A stretch of 64,000 bases of DNA from Alphaproteobacteria bacterium (lineage in GTDB: Bacteria > Pseudomonadota > Alphaproteobacteria > Rhodobacterales > Rhodobacteraceae), in the NCBI GenBank assembly GCA_030431825.1, contig JAUIIJ010000021.1:1-64000 (forward strand). The letters run 5' to 3'. The translations under genes were made by a program, and so were the position numbers. Positions 51,955-60,711 of this stretch are shown here, piece by piece. Position 1 is the stretch's first letter, and every line of letters starts with the position of its first letter. Under the pieces are notes generated by a model. The model had not been told where the DNA came from, searched no databases, and saw only the letters and a list, made by a program, of their open reading frames with translations.

Positions 51955-52590
51955 TCAGCTTCTGGCGCGTGTCAGCGGTGGACAGGTATCGCGATAGGCG
52001 GGGTTCGCGCCAATTTCAACGAACCAGCGATGCAGCGCGGGATACCGGTTGAGCGCGGCGGCACCTTCGGGTGCCGCGTTGAAAAAGCCGAGTATCGGCG
52101 CGAGGTGGATATCGGCGAGCGAGACATGGCCAGGGGCGAGAACCAGCCCCTCGCGCGCGATATCGTCGAGTGCCGCCAGGACGGGTGCGGCACGCGCCAT
52201 CCCGTCGGCGATACGGGTTTCGTCCGGGGCCTCGCCATGCTGCGGCGCAAAGACACGTTGGGAAAACACCATGCGGACGAGCGGCCAGTAGGCCTGTGAA
52301 TCCGCGATGCTCTGGACCTGCACCATCCGCGCGACGGCGCGCGGGGAAGCGGGGGACAGCCGACCACCCGCGTATTGCGCATCGAGATACCGCAGGATGG
52401 CGCAGGTTTCCCACAGTTCGAACTCGTCGTCGCGCAAGGTTGGTACAAGCCCGAACGGATGCGGATTGTCGCCGATGCCCGTGAACGGATTCACCTCGAT
52501 CATCTGCGCTGTCAGTCCCAGATGGTGCAGCGCCATGCGAACGATCTGGCAATAGACGCTCGGTGGATAGGCAAAAAGGCTGAGGCTCAT
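51955..52590 (-). CDS. Glutathione S-transferase family protein
   Basis: 211 aa. N-terminal thioredoxin-like domain (SLSLFAYPPSVYCQIVRMAL; NPHPFGLVPTLRDDEFELWE; TCAILRYLDAQYAGGRLSPA) and C-terminal helical domain (PGHVSLADIHLAPILGFFNA, the conserved N-capping motif). The VPTL cis-proline and E-T-CAIL (glutathione gamma-Glu site) are present. Substrate unknown. The start MSLSLFAY at 52590 removes overlap with the next gene. Confidence 0.88.
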   Translation of the reverse strand: MSLSLFAYPPSVYCQIVRMALHHLGLTAQMIEVNPFTGIGDNPHPFGLVPTLRDDEFELWETCAILRYLDAQYAGGRLSPASPRAVARMVQVQSIADSQAYWPLVRMVFSQRVFAPQHGEAPDETRIADGMARAAPVLAALDDIAREGLVLAPGHVSLADIHLAPILGFFNAAPEGAAALNRYPALHRWFVEIGANPAYRDTCPPLTRARS

Positions 52591-52594
52591 GCTG

Positions 52595-53518
52595 CTATTC
52601 CTGCAACGGATCGGGAGCGATGTTGCCGCCGCAGACCAGCACCGCAACCTTTTCGCCGGGCTCGGGGCGATAGGCACCCGAGATCAGCGCCGCAAGCGCG
52701 GTGGCACCGGCGGGTTCCACGAGCTGGCGACTGCTTTGCCACAGGGCGCGTTGCGCGGTGCGGATGGCGTCGTCGTCGACAAGGACGGAGTCGCCGAGAT
52801 GTGCCTGCGCGAGATCAAGGCAGATCGACCCGATGCGCCGCGCCCCGAGCGCATTGGCGGCAATGCCTGAGACCTCGACATCGGTTGGTTCCCCGGCGGT
52901 GAGTGCGGCGTGCAGCGCGCAGGAGGTTTCGGGTTCGACAGCAACCACCTTGCGCCTGCCGGCAAGCCAGGCGAGCGCCCCCGCAATCAGGCCGCCGCCG
53001 CCGACGGCGATCAGGACGGTATCCGCCGCAAGACCCTGTGCCTCCCATTCGCGCAAACAGGTTCCCTGGCCCGCAACCGTGGCCGGGGCATCATAGGCGT
53101 GGATCTGTTTGGCCCCGGTTCTTGCCTCATAATCCTGTGCCAGCTGCAAGGCGTTGGAATAGTCGCCGGGCACCACGGTCAGTGCGGCTCCGGTGGATCG
53201 GATCAGGGCAATCTTGGACGCTCCGGCCATTTCCGGCACGAAGATATGCGCGGCGTGGCCGAGCCGATGGGCGGCATGGGCCACGGCGGCCCCGTGGTTG
53301 CCCCCGCTCGCCGCGACCAGGCCGGCCTCGGGAACCGGTTCGCCAAGCAATGTGTTGAATGCCCCCCGCGCCTTGAAGCTGCCGGTATGTTGCATCTGTT
53401 CCAGCTTGAGTTGCACAGAATACGGCAGGCCAGCAGCATCCAGTTGCAGCAACGGCGTTCTGACAACATGCCCGTCGATCCGGGCCGCCGCGGCGTCAAT
53501 CTCTGATTTCCAATCCAT
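52595..53518 (-). CDS. Serine/threonine dehydratase-type PLP enzyme
   Basis: 307 aa, fold type II. The PLP lysine is in MQHTGSFKARGAFNTLL, the phosphate-binding loop is VGGGGLIAGALAWL, and SGGNHGAAVAHAAHRLG is the substrate loop. It likely deaminates L-serine/threonine or a related amino acid (serine racemase and hydroxyaspartate dehydratase belong here too). There is no C-terminal ACT domain, so it is probably a catabolic form. ATG 53518 has GAGGG 7 nt upstream; 53524 is the alternative. Confidence 0.87.
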   Translation of the reverse strand: MDWKSEIDAAAARIDGHVVRTPLLQLDAAGLPYSVQLKLEQMQHTGSFKARGAFNTLLGEPVPEAGLVAASGGNHGAAVAHAAHRLGHAAHIFVPEMAGASKIALIRSTGAALTVVPGDYSNALQLAQDYEARTGAKQIHAYDAPATVAGQGTCLREWEAQGLAADTVLIAVGGGGLIAGALAWLAGRRKVVAVEPETSCALHAALTAGEPTDVEVSGIAANALGARRIGSICLDLAQAHLGDSVLVDDDAIRTAQRALWQSSRQLVEPAGATALAALISGAYRPEPGEKVAVLVCGGNIAPDPLQE

Positions 53519-53594
53519 TTCCATGCCCTCTTGCTGGTCTTGCCGCGCGGAACCCTATAGGGCTGAAACGAACACGCAAGCATGGATCACCTCG

Positions 53595-54437
53595 ATGAAC
53601 GACGACCGCCAGAGCCCGTTTCGCGACGCCCATCTCGACCGCGACACCGCGGAGCATGTGCCGGATACGCCCCAGACCCGCTCTCCGGCCTATCGGCTGG
53701 CCTTTGCAGATGACGATTTCCTGTGCCGCGACGAACTGCGCCCCGTGCGTCTGCAGCTAGAGTTGCTCAAGCCGGACCTGTTGCTGAACGAGCACGGCAT
53801 CGAGAGCACCATCGTCATGTTCGGTGGCGCGCGTATCCCCGCGCCGGAAAACAAGGCCGGCGCACGCACGAAAACGCTCGCGGAACTTTCCCATTTCTAC
53901 GATGAGGCGCGGGAGTTTGCCCGGCTGATGACCGAAACCTCTCTTCGCACAGGCGGGCGCGAGAACGTGGTTGTCACCGGCGGTGGCCCCGGCGTGATGG
54001 AGGCGGGCAATCGCGGCGCGGCAGAGGCCGGCGGACGGTCCATCGGTCTGAACATCGTGTTGCCGCATGAACAGGCGCCCAATCCTTATGTGACCCCGGA
54101 ACTGAGCTTCAACTTTCATTACTTCGCGATCCGCAAGATGCATTTCCTGATGCGCGCGCGGGCGATCTGCGTGTTTCCCGGCGGGTTCGGAACGCTCGAT
54201 GAAATGTTCGAGTCGCTGACCCTCATCCAGACCGGCCGGATGGAACGGGTGCCCTTCCTGCTGTTCGGTCGCGCCTTCTGGGAAAAGGTGATCAACTGGG
54301 AGGCCCTGTCCGATGCGGGGACCATCTCGGCAGAGGATCTCGACCTGTTCTCGTTTGTAGAGACCGCCGAGGAGGCCGTAAAGATCATCGACAATTGGGA
54401 ACCCGCCCCGGCCCGTGACAGCATTCCCGGGCGCTAA
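53595..54437 (+). CDS. LOG family protein (nucleotide 5'-monophosphate phosphoribohydrolase-like)
   Basis: 280 aa. The Rossmann-type LOG domain holds VVVTGGGPGVMEAGNRGAAE, SIGLNIVLPHEQAPNPYVTP and the signature VFPGGFGTLDEMFESLTLIQ (PGGxGTxxE). LOG enzymes release free bases from nucleoside monophosphates; plant and some bacterial ones act on cytokinin ribotides. The N-terminal 80 residues are an extra helical part as in the long bacterial form. ATG 53595 is the start. Confidence 0.88.
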   Translation: MNDDRQSPFRDAHLDRDTAEHVPDTPQTRSPAYRLAFADDDFLCRDELRPVRLQLELLKPDLLLNEHGIESTIVMFGGARIPAPENKAGARTKTLAELSHFYDEAREFARLMTETSLRTGGRENVVVTGGGPGVMEAGNRGAAEAGGRSIGLNIVLPHEQAPNPYVTPELSFNFHYFAIRKMHFLMRARAICVFPGGFGTLDEMFESLTLIQTGRMERVPFLLFGRAFWEKVINWEALSDAGTISAEDLDLFSFVETAEEAVKIIDNWEPAPARDSIPGR

Positions 54438-54536
54438 AGCGTTTCGCGATTGACTCGAAACATCTCGCATCGGCTAACGCGTTGAAATCTTTGATTTCAG
54501 GCAGCGTTAGGTGATACAGATTTATCGCGAAATGCT
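54438..54536. repeat. Nested palindromic element, 99 bp
   Basis: Three concentric stems: AGCGTTTCGCGAT (54438-54450) with ATCGCGAAATGCT (54524-54536, one mismatch); CTAACGC (54474-54480) with GCGTTAG (54504-54510); TGAAATC (54483-54489) with GATTTCA (54493-54499). It begins one base after the LOG stop and its right arm encodes the last codons and stop of the converging DsbA-like gene. It could act as a shared terminator-like or REP-like element. Confidence 0.85.
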
Positions 54537-55313
54537 ATAACCGGCGCCGCCTCCGCTTGACGAACCACAAGGCATCATGCCCAGTTCCTGCTCGATCGCG
54601 ATCAGCGATTCAAACCAGGCGCGGTCGATCCGACCGATGACCAGCGTGCGCCCGACCAGCATGGATGGCGTGCCGAAGATCCCGAAACTCTTGGCCACGG
54701 CGTCACTGTGTGCAAGGCGCTCTCGCGTCTCGGGGCTGGCTTCGTCCCGCAGAAACCGGGCGGTATCAAGATCGAAACGTTCCGCCAGGCTGCGCAATGC
54801 CCGTGGACCGGGGCGCAGGACCGTGCGCATCAGCTGTTCGTGTACAGGCAGATAGCGGCCTTGCGCATCTGCCGCAATCGCCGCCCGCGCCGCAGCCTCT
54901 GAACGCGGGCCCAGCACCGGCAGGTCGTGCCACGTGACCGAAATGGGCGCGCCCGAGGTGATCAGGTCAATGACGATTGCGCTCAGCGCCGGGCAATAGG
55001 GACAGTTGTAGTCGGTAAAGACCGCGACCGGCACATGCCCGTCCGGCCAGCTTTGCGACCCGAATGCGGCGCCACACGGGTCACTCGCAACCTCGCGGCG
55101 GCGCTGGATATCCGTAGGATCCACGGATTCGATGCCGCTGAAGACCGGCGGAGCGCTCGACTGCGCTTGCCCGGAGATGCGCCGGAACCCGGGCAGGCCG
55201 GGGATCGGTTCAAAGGTGAACTCGGGCCTGAACAGGTTTGTCAGGCGCGGCAGGGCGATGGTCGCCCCGATCAGCCCGGCGGCGATCAGGATGTCGCGCC
55301 GACGCAGCGGCAT
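54522..55313 (-). CDS. DsbA-like thioredoxin-domain protein
   Basis: 263 aa. N-terminal membrane or signal segment (MPLRRRDILIAAGLIGATIA), then a DsbA-fold domain with the CPYC active site in VFTDYNCPYCPALSAIVIDL (about residue 105) and the cis-Pro loop FGIFGTPSMLVGRTLVIG. It likely acts in the periplasm on protein thiols. Its last residues (YSISR) and stop are encoded by the arm of the palindromic element at 54438-54536. It lies 3 bp downstream of rlmN and is probably co-transcribed. Confidence 0.87.
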   Translation of the reverse strand: MPLRRRDILIAAGLIGATIALPRLTNLFRPEFTFEPIPGLPGFRRISGQAQSSAPPVFSGIESVDPTDIQRRREVASDPCGAAFGSQSWPDGHVPVAVFTDYNCPYCPALSAIVIDLITSGAPISVTWHDLPVLGPRSEAAARAAIAADAQGRYLPVHEQLMRTVLRPGPRALRSLAERFDLDTARFLRDEASPETRERLAHSDAVAKSFGIFGTPSMLVGRTLVIGRIDRAWFESLIAIEQELGMMPCGSSSGGGAGYSISR

Positions 55314-55316
55314 GCG

Positions 55317-56498
55317 TCAGAGCCCGGCCTCGGCCTCGATCTGGCGGCGTGATTTGCGGGCGCGTTCGGTGGCGGATTTCAATTGTCCGCAGGCGGCCAT
55401 GATGTCTTCTCCGCGGGGGGTCCGGATCGGGCTGGCATAGCCGGCCTTGTAGATGATGTCGGCAAAGGCGCGGATGCGGTTGTTGGACGACCGTTGATAG
55501 GGCGCACCGGGCCATTCGTTGAACGGGATCAGGTTGATCTTGGCGGGAATCTGGTGGCGTCGGATGTGGTCGATCAGGCGGCGCGCGTCTTCGTCGCTGT
55601 CGTTCACGTCCTTGAGCATCACGTATTCAAACGTGATCCGTTCGGAATTGGAGACCTTGGGATAGGCTGCCAGCGCGGCGAGAAGTTCCTCGATGTTCCA
55701 GCGCTTGTTGATCGGCACGAGGAGGTTGCGCGTCTCGTCGGTCGTGGCGTGAAAACTGATCGCCAGCTGACAGCCGATTTCCTCGGCGGTGCGGGTAATC
55801 TCGGGCACAACGCCCGAGGTGGAGAGGGTGATGCGGCGGCGGCTGAGCTGGATGCCTTCGGGGTCCATCGCGATCTTCATCGCATCGCGGACGTTCTCGA
55901 AATTGTAGAGCGGCTCGCCCATGCCCATCAGCACGATATTGGACAACAGGCGTGTTTCATCCTTGGGCGCGCCGATTTCCGGCCATTCACCCAGATCGTC
56001 GCGTACCATCATCACCTGACCGATGATCTCGCCCGCCGTCAGGTTCCGCACCAGCTTCTGGGTGCCGGTGTGACAGAAGGAACAGGTGAGGGTGCATCCA
56101 ACCTGCGAGCTGACACAGAGCGTCCCGCGATCATCTTCGGGGATATAGACCACCTCGACCTCGTGACCACCCGCGATACGTGCGAGGTATTTGCGGGTGC
56201 CGTCGCTGCTGACCTGCCGGCTGACCATCTCGGGGATCTCGACCACGAATGTCTCGGCCAGTTGCGCGCGATACGCCTTGGCCAGGTTGGTCATGCTGGC
56301 AAAGTCGCGTACACCCCATTGATAGATCCATTGCCAGATCTGGCCGGTCCGCATCCTGGCCTGTTTCTCCGGCGTGCCGTGGGCGATCAGGGTCTCGCGC
56401 ATGGCGTCGCGGGTCAGCCCGACCAGATTGATCGGCCCTTCGGGCAATTTGCGCGGAATGGTCATCACGTCCTGGGTGATCGGCGCGGTCGCGGACAT
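55317..56498 (-). CDS. rlmN: Dual-specificity 23S rRNA A2503 / tRNA A37 methyltransferase
   Basis: 393 aa radical-SAM enzyme that methylates C2 of adenosine. The cluster motif is [19 protein letters not shown], with VSSQVGC before it; the methyl-carrying cysteine is near the end in MAACGQLKS. The N-terminal [20 protein letters not shown] and [17 protein letters not shown] blocks are typical. Start at 56498; a second Met at residue 12 is possible. Confidence 0.95.
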   Translation of the reverse strand: MSATAPITQDVMTIPRKLPEGPINLVGLTRDAMRETLIAHGTPEKQARMRTGQIWQWIYQWGVRDFASMTNLAKAYRAQLAETFVVEIPEMVSRQVSSDGTRKYLARIAGGHEVEVVYIPEDDRGTLCVSSQVGCTLTCSFCHTGTQKLVRNLTAGEIIGQVMMVRDDLGEWPEIGAPKDETRLLSNIVLMGMGEPLYNFENVRDAMKIAMDPEGIQLSRRRITLSTSGVVPEITRTAEEIGCQLAISFHATTDETRNLLVPINKRWNIEELLAALAAYPKVSNSERITFEYVMLKDVNDSDEDARRLIDHIRRHQIPAKINLIPFNEWPGAPYQRSSNNRIRAFADIIYKAGYASPIRTPRGEDIMAACGQLKSATERARKSRRQIEAEAGL

Positions 56499-56622
56499 GG
56501 GTATACCTTCGAGTTGCGGAGCAAGATCGTCCCTATATAGGGTTTCCGTCTCATTTCAAAACAATTCGGCCCTACCGATCATACGGTAAGGCCGCAAACT
56601 TGTACAATTCCGGTGGTGCGGA

Positions 56623-57153
56623 TCAGCCGCCGCAGCGCTTTTCCGCGTCTTCCAGTGCCGCGGTGAACCCCAGCAACGAGAAGGTATCCTTGGTTTGCGT
56701 GCCGCGCGCCGAGCGCGCCGTGATGGTTGCCTCGGCGCCGCGCTTCATCGCGGTGATGATCTTGGCGTCGTCCGCCGCGGTCGCCGGCCAGGCCCACTCG
56801 CCTTCGCTGAACAGTTCGAATTCATTGCCCGAGATGTTCAGGTTCACGCTCGAACCGGGCGCGAAAGGATAACCGCCGGTAAAGGTGACCTGCCCCTTGA
56901 CGTCCGAGCCGGGTCGGTAAAACACGAACAGCAGGATATCGCTGCGCCGCACCGCGACAACCCGCCCGTCGCGGGTGTTGACGGTTTCCTTGGGCGCCGA
57001 AACGCTCCAGCACTCCTTGGGATCGTTTTCGACGAAGACACTCCAGTCGGTCTTGGCGGCGACCCGGTTGGTGCTCTGTTCCTGCGCTGGTGCGATGGTG
57101 GCCATGCTGGCCAGACACAGACCCGCCACGATGCGGGCAAGATAGGATTTCAT
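56623..57153 (-). CDS. Invasion-associated locus B (IalB) family protein
   Basis: 176 aa. Signal peptide (MKSYLARIVAGLCLASMATI then APAQ), mature domain with WSVFVENDPKECWSVSAPKE, VVAVRRSDILLFVFYRPGSD and a C-terminal Cys (AEKRCGG) likely paired with the first Cys. The family is periplasmic and widespread in alphaproteobacteria; the name comes from Bartonella and does not imply invasion here. Confidence 0.85.
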   Translation of the reverse strand: MKSYLARIVAGLCLASMATIAPAQEQSTNRVAAKTDWSVFVENDPKECWSVSAPKETVNTRDGRVVAVRRSDILLFVFYRPGSDVKGQVTFTGGYPFAPGSSVNLNISGNEFELFSEGEWAWPATAADDAKIITAMKRGAEATITARSARGTQTKDTFSLLGFTAALEDAEKRCGG

Positions 57154-57324
57154 GTGTACAGCCTCCAGACTGTCCTAGACCTCAATGATTTCAGGGGAGT
57201 TCGAGCGACCTTTGCAATCGTCTTGACGCACGCCCCGCTGCTTGCCGACACATACACAATATCGTAAGTTTCACCACCGGCGAAAGGCCATTTGGCAGGA
57301 TTTCGCCAAGTTGTGAGGGCTGAC

Positions 57325-58320
57325 GTGACCGATCCTGTTCCAATGACCGAAATATGGCGGGCTTCGCTGCTCGAAAGCGTGCATATGGGCCATGCCGTGA
57401 TCTGTGACGACAGCGGCCAGATCGTGCGCGCCTTTGGAAATCCCGATGCGGTGATCTATCCGCGTTCGTCCTGCAAGATGATTCAGGCCCTGCCATTGAT
57501 TACATCGGGCGCCGCCGACAAGTTCGGGCTGAGCAGCGAGCAACTGGCGCTGGCCTGCGCGTCGCATAATGGTGCGGCCATCCATACCGACCGGGTGAAG
57601 GCATGGCTCGACCAACTGGGTCTGGGCGTGGACGATCTCCGTTGTGGTCCGCAGGAGCCCGACGACAGACCGGCGCGCAACGCATTGATTCGCGCCGATG
57701 AAAGCCCTTGCCAGATTCACAACAACTGTTCGGGCAAACATGCGGGCTTTCTGACGCTGGCCGCGCATATGGGCGCGGGTCCGGAATATGTCGAGGTCGA
57801 TCACCCGGTGCAGCAGGCCAGCCTGTCGGCGATCGAAGAGACCACCCGGGTGGAAAGCCCCGGCTATGGGATCGACGGCTGTTCCGCGCCCAATTTCGCG
57901 ACGACCCTGCACGGTCTCGCGCGGTCCATGGCGTTTTTCGCATCGGCACAGGACCGCTCCGACCGCCAGAGCGAGGCGGCCGCGAGCCTGACCGCCGCTA
58001 TGATGGCGCATCCCGAACTGGTGGCGGGCGAAGGGCGGGCCTGTACCGAATTGATGCGCGCGATGGGGGGGGGGGCCGCCATCAAGACCGGTGCCGAGGC
58101 GGTCTTTGTCGCGATCGTCCCGGAAAAGCGCATGGGGATTGCGCTCAAGATCGTCGATGGCGGTACACGGGCGGCGGAATGTACGATTGCCGCGCTTCTC
58201 GTCAGCCTTGGCGTGCTCGACGCCGATCATCCTGCCACACGGAAATTCATGAATGCCCCGATCCTGAACCGGCGCGGCATGGAATGCGGGGTCATCAGAC
58301 CGGTCGCGACGCTCGCCTGA
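57325..58320 (+). CDS. Asparaginase (type II family of alphaproteobacteria/Rhizobium type)
   Basis: 331 aa. Matches the Asparaginase_II family (Rhizobium etli type): SVHMGHAVICDDSGQIVRAF, YPRSSCKMIQALPLI (the Ser-Lys pair), CASHNGAAIHTDRVKAWL, CQIHNNCSGKHAGFLTLAAH and GYGIDGCSAPNFA. It hydrolyses asparagine to aspartate and ammonia. GTG 57325 has GAGGG 5-6 nt upstream; an ATG at 57292 is the alternative. At 58065-58075 the gene contains 11 consecutive G, read as MGGGA; a slip of one base would truncate the protein. Confidence 0.88.
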   Translation: MTDPVPMTEIWRASLLESVHMGHAVICDDSGQIVRAFGNPDAVIYPRSSCKMIQALPLITSGAADKFGLSSEQLALACASHNGAAIHTDRVKAWLDQLGLGVDDLRCGPQEPDDRPARNALIRADESPCQIHNNCSGKHAGFLTLAAHMGAGPEYVEVDHPVQQASLSAIEETTRVESPGYGIDGCSAPNFATTLHGLARSMAFFASAQDRSDRQSEAAASLTAAMMAHPELVAGEGRACTELMRAMGGGAAIKTGAEAVFVAIVPEKRMGIALKIVDGGTRAAECTIAALLVSLGVLDADHPATRKFMNAPILNRRGMECGVIRPVATLA

Positions 58321-58337
58321 GCGCCGCGACGGCAAGT

Positions 58338-58652
58338 TCAAATCGCGACGATTTCGGCAATCTCGACCGAGCCCGAGCCGTCTACCACCATCGGGTTCGA
58401 TTTTGCGATCGCGCAGGCCGCGTCGATATCGTCGGCAGCGACAATCGTATAGCCCGAGGCCGGATTGGCGCCGCCATCATCCGCGACGCCAGAGGCGCTG
58501 ACGGTCTTGGACTTTCCCACGGGATTTCCCGGCTCCACGAGGCTCGGGCCGTTATCTTCCATCCATTTGCCCCAGGCGGCCATGGATTTGTCGATGTCTT
58601 CCTGCGTTTCCGGCATGCCGCCGCCATGATACACGAAAAGAAAATTTGGCAT
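58338..58652 (-). CDS. YciI-like protein
   Basis: 104 aa. NFLFVYHGGGMPETQEDIDK, WGKWMEDNGPSLVEPGNPVG and GYTIVAADDIDAACAIAKSN follow the YCII/DGPF layout (ferredoxin-like dimer). Function unknown, in some cases linked to sigma-factor operons. It lies 4 bp after the SRPBCC gene, in an operon ArsR-SRPBCC-YciI that is common in this group of bacteria. Confidence 0.85.
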   Translation of the reverse strand: MPNFLFVYHGGGMPETQEDIDKSMAAWGKWMEDNGPSLVEPGNPVGKSKTVSASGVADDGGANPASGYTIVAADDIDAACAIAKSNPMVVDGSGSVEIAEIVAI

Positions 58653-58656
58653 CGTC

Positions 58657-59139
58657 TTACTCCTTGGTTGAGAATTTTGGCTCCTGGGCCAGCAGCCGGT
58701 CGAGCTTGTTCAGGGTCGACATCCATCCACGGCCGTGGCTTTGCGATGAGTCGAGCGTATCGAACTGGCGATGGGTCAGGGTGAACCGCGCGCCGCTCTC
58801 TGTTGCGTCGACGGCAAAGGTGACATGACTCTCTGCGCCGCGCTGGTCGTTTTCGTCGTGCCAGCCCCAGGTGAAACCGACAGACCCTGTGCCGCTGGCA
58901 TCCGGCGGACGCACATGGGTGACCTGCCCCGACACCTTGAACACATCGCCGCTGTCCTTGCCGACCATGACGCAGACCCAGGGGCCGGTGCGGGTCAGAT
59001 CCATCTCGCAGGTTTCAAGGCGCACGCCCTCGGTGCCGAACCATTGCACGATTTCCCCGGGCCGGGTGACGGCGTCCCAGAGCCTGTCGACCCTGACCGG
59101 ATAGTCCCGTATCAGTTCCAGATCATGTGTGTCTTTCAT
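58657..59139 (-). CDS. SRPBCC (AHSA1-like) domain protein
   Basis: 160 aa. Hydrophobic-cavity fold: LIRDYPVRVDRLWDAVTRPG, EIVQWFGTEGVRLETCEMDL, GFTWGWHDENDQRGAESHVT and a C-terminal helix GWMSTLNKLDRLLA. Such proteins bind lipophilic ligands. Its start overlaps the stop of the ArsR gene (ATGA), so regulator and binder are translated together. Confidence 0.87.
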   Translation of the reverse strand: MKDTHDLELIRDYPVRVDRLWDAVTRPGEIVQWFGTEGVRLETCEMDLTRTGPWVCVMVGKDSGDVFKVSGQVTHVRPPDASGTGSVGFTWGWHDENDQRGAESHVTFAVDATESGARFTLTHRQFDTLDSSQSHGRGWMSTLNKLDRLLAQEPKFSTKE

Positions 59140-59471
59140 GCCGTGTCCATTGTATCGGGGTTCAGCGCCAGAAGGTTGTCCAACCGCTCGAGACTGCCCT
59201 CCCAGAAGCTGCGGTGATCCATGGTCCAGCGCGCGATGCTCTGCATCGCTTCGGGCCGGACCGCGTAATAGCGATGGGTGCCTGCCGCGCGCTGGTGGAT
59301 CAATCCGGCCTCGCGTAATACCCTGAGATGACGTGACACCGCCGGTGCCGAAATCCGGAACCCCGCCACCAGCGCGCCAGCGGGCAATTCACCCTGTGCC
59401 ATCAGCCTTTCGACCATGGTCAGGCGCGTCGGGTCGGATAGTGCCGCAAAGGTTCGTGTCAGGTCCGTCAT
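59136..59471 (-). CDS. ArsR family transcriptional regulator
   Basis: 111 aa winged-helix repressor: TRTFAALSDPTRLTMVERLM, the recognition region AGFRISAPAVSRHLRVLREA, and the wing IHQRAAGTHRYYAVRPEAM. No metal-binding cysteine motif (ELCVC) is seen, so the signal is probably not a metal; the partner SRPBCC and YciI genes follow in one operon. Autoregulation is likely. Confidence 0.88.
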   Translation of the reverse strand: MTDLTRTFAALSDPTRLTMVERLMAQGELPAGALVAGFRISAPAVSRHLRVLREAGLIHQRAAGTHRYYAVRPEAMQSIARWTMDHRSFWEGSLERLDNLLALNPDTMDTA

Positions 59472-59552
59472 GGTCTGATGTTTAACCGATTCGTTATTTA
59501 ACGCAACAGTTAATTAAAGTCTGCCATTGAAAGTCTGCCAATTGGCGGAAGT

Positions 59553-60431
59553 TCACGCTTCTACAAAATCATCCCGGCCATATCCTTGCAGATACAACAG
59601 CGATGTCAGGTCGCCAAAGTTGATCCGCACATCGCATTGCGCCGCCACCGAAGGTTTGGCGTGCAGCGCTACGCCCGTGCCCGCGCGACCCAGCATGCCA
59701 AGGTCGTTGGCCCCGTCGCCGACCGCGATCACATCCGCCTCCGCGATACCCAGCCGGTCCGTGATCTGCTCCAGCGCCTCGATCTTGGCGGCACGTCCCA
59801 GAATCGGGCGCTGCACCTCGCCGGTCAGCTTGCCGTGCGCCGCGAGCAGCGTGTTGGCGCGGTTTTCGTCAAAGCCCAGCCGGGATGCGACGTCCTGGGT
59901 AAAGGCGGTGAACCCTCCCGAGACAAGCGCAGCATAAGCCCCGTTCGCCCGCATCGTCGCCAGCAGTTGCGGCCCGCCGGGCATCAGGGTGATGCGCTCC
60001 GCCAGCACCCTGGCGATGACGGATTCATCCAGCCCGGCAAGCAGCCCCACACGCTCGGTCAGCGCAGCCTCGAAATCCAGTTCACCGTTCATGGCGCGGG
60101 CGGTAATCTCCTTGACGCGCTCGCCCACGCCAGCCTCGTCCGCCAGTTCGTCGATGCATTCCTGCCGGATCATCGTGCTGTCCATGTCGGCGAGCAGCAT
60201 CTTCTTGCGGCGCCCCTCGGCGGGTTGGATCACCAGGTCGATCTGCATCTTCTGCAAATCCTCCCAGACCTGCCACTGATTGTCGGGCCGCGTCGACAGG
60301 GCGAACTCGGCGGCAATGTCCGGGGCCAGCCAAACGGCATCGCCGCCCCCCCAGGCATTGCGCAGGGACTCGACCAGCGAGGCTTGAAGGCCAGAGGTTT
60401 CCGGGGCGCTGAGCAGGGTGACGACGAACAT
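59553..60431 (-). CDS. serB: Phosphoserine phosphatase
   Basis: 292 aa. Last step of serine synthesis. HAD motifs: LLADMDSTMIRQECIDELAD (DxDST), LVSGGFTAF, the lysine region GRAAKIEALEQI and VIAVGDGANDLGMLGRAGTG. The N-terminal 75 residues are the regulatory part. MFVVTLLSAPETSG at 60431 is the start; a longer frame passes through a structured leader and is rejected. Confidence 0.94.
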   Translation of the reverse strand: MFVVTLLSAPETSGLQASLVESLRNAWGGGDAVWLAPDIAAEFALSTRPDNQWQVWEDLQKMQIDLVIQPAEGRRKKMLLADMDSTMIRQECIDELADEAGVGERVKEITARAMNGELDFEAALTERVGLLAGLDESVIARVLAERITLMPGGPQLLATMRANGAYAALVSGGFTAFTQDVASRLGFDENRANTLLAAHGKLTGEVQRPILGRAAKIEALEQITDRLGIAEADVIAVGDGANDLGMLGRAGTGVALHAKPSVAAQCDVRINFGDLTSLLYLQGYGRDDFVEA

Positions 60432-60510
60432 GGGCAAATTCCCGATAGGCGACGGCAACGCCGCAATTAAAGGCACAGGCGGCGCTATACCGACGTTTCC
60501 TGTTTTGTGA

Positions 60511-60550
60511 AAGCCCGTGAAGCGCCGGGGTTCCGTGGCAAACCGGGCTC
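60511..60550 (-). promoter_or_regulatory. Structured leader upstream of serB
   Basis: On the minus strand, GAGCCCG (60544-60550) pairs with CGGGCTT (60511-60517) across an internal region with a GCC/GGC inner pair, about 80-120 nt before the serB start. Alphaproteobacterial serine genes sometimes carry a structured leader (the serC motif is known upstream of serC), and this could be a relative. The remaining gap 60432-60711 shows no gene. Confidence 0.3.
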
Positions 60551-60711
60551 GCGAGAGACCACGTCCGCGTTTTCGCGTCTGTTTCTCCCAAGCTCGCCAC
60601 GTCCGACATCTCCGCCCTCCTGTGCGCATTATCCCGGACCCATCAAGATACACCGAGGCCATCGGGTAGCGATTATATGATCAAACGCTGATCAGTTTTC
60701 GTGCCAAGCAG

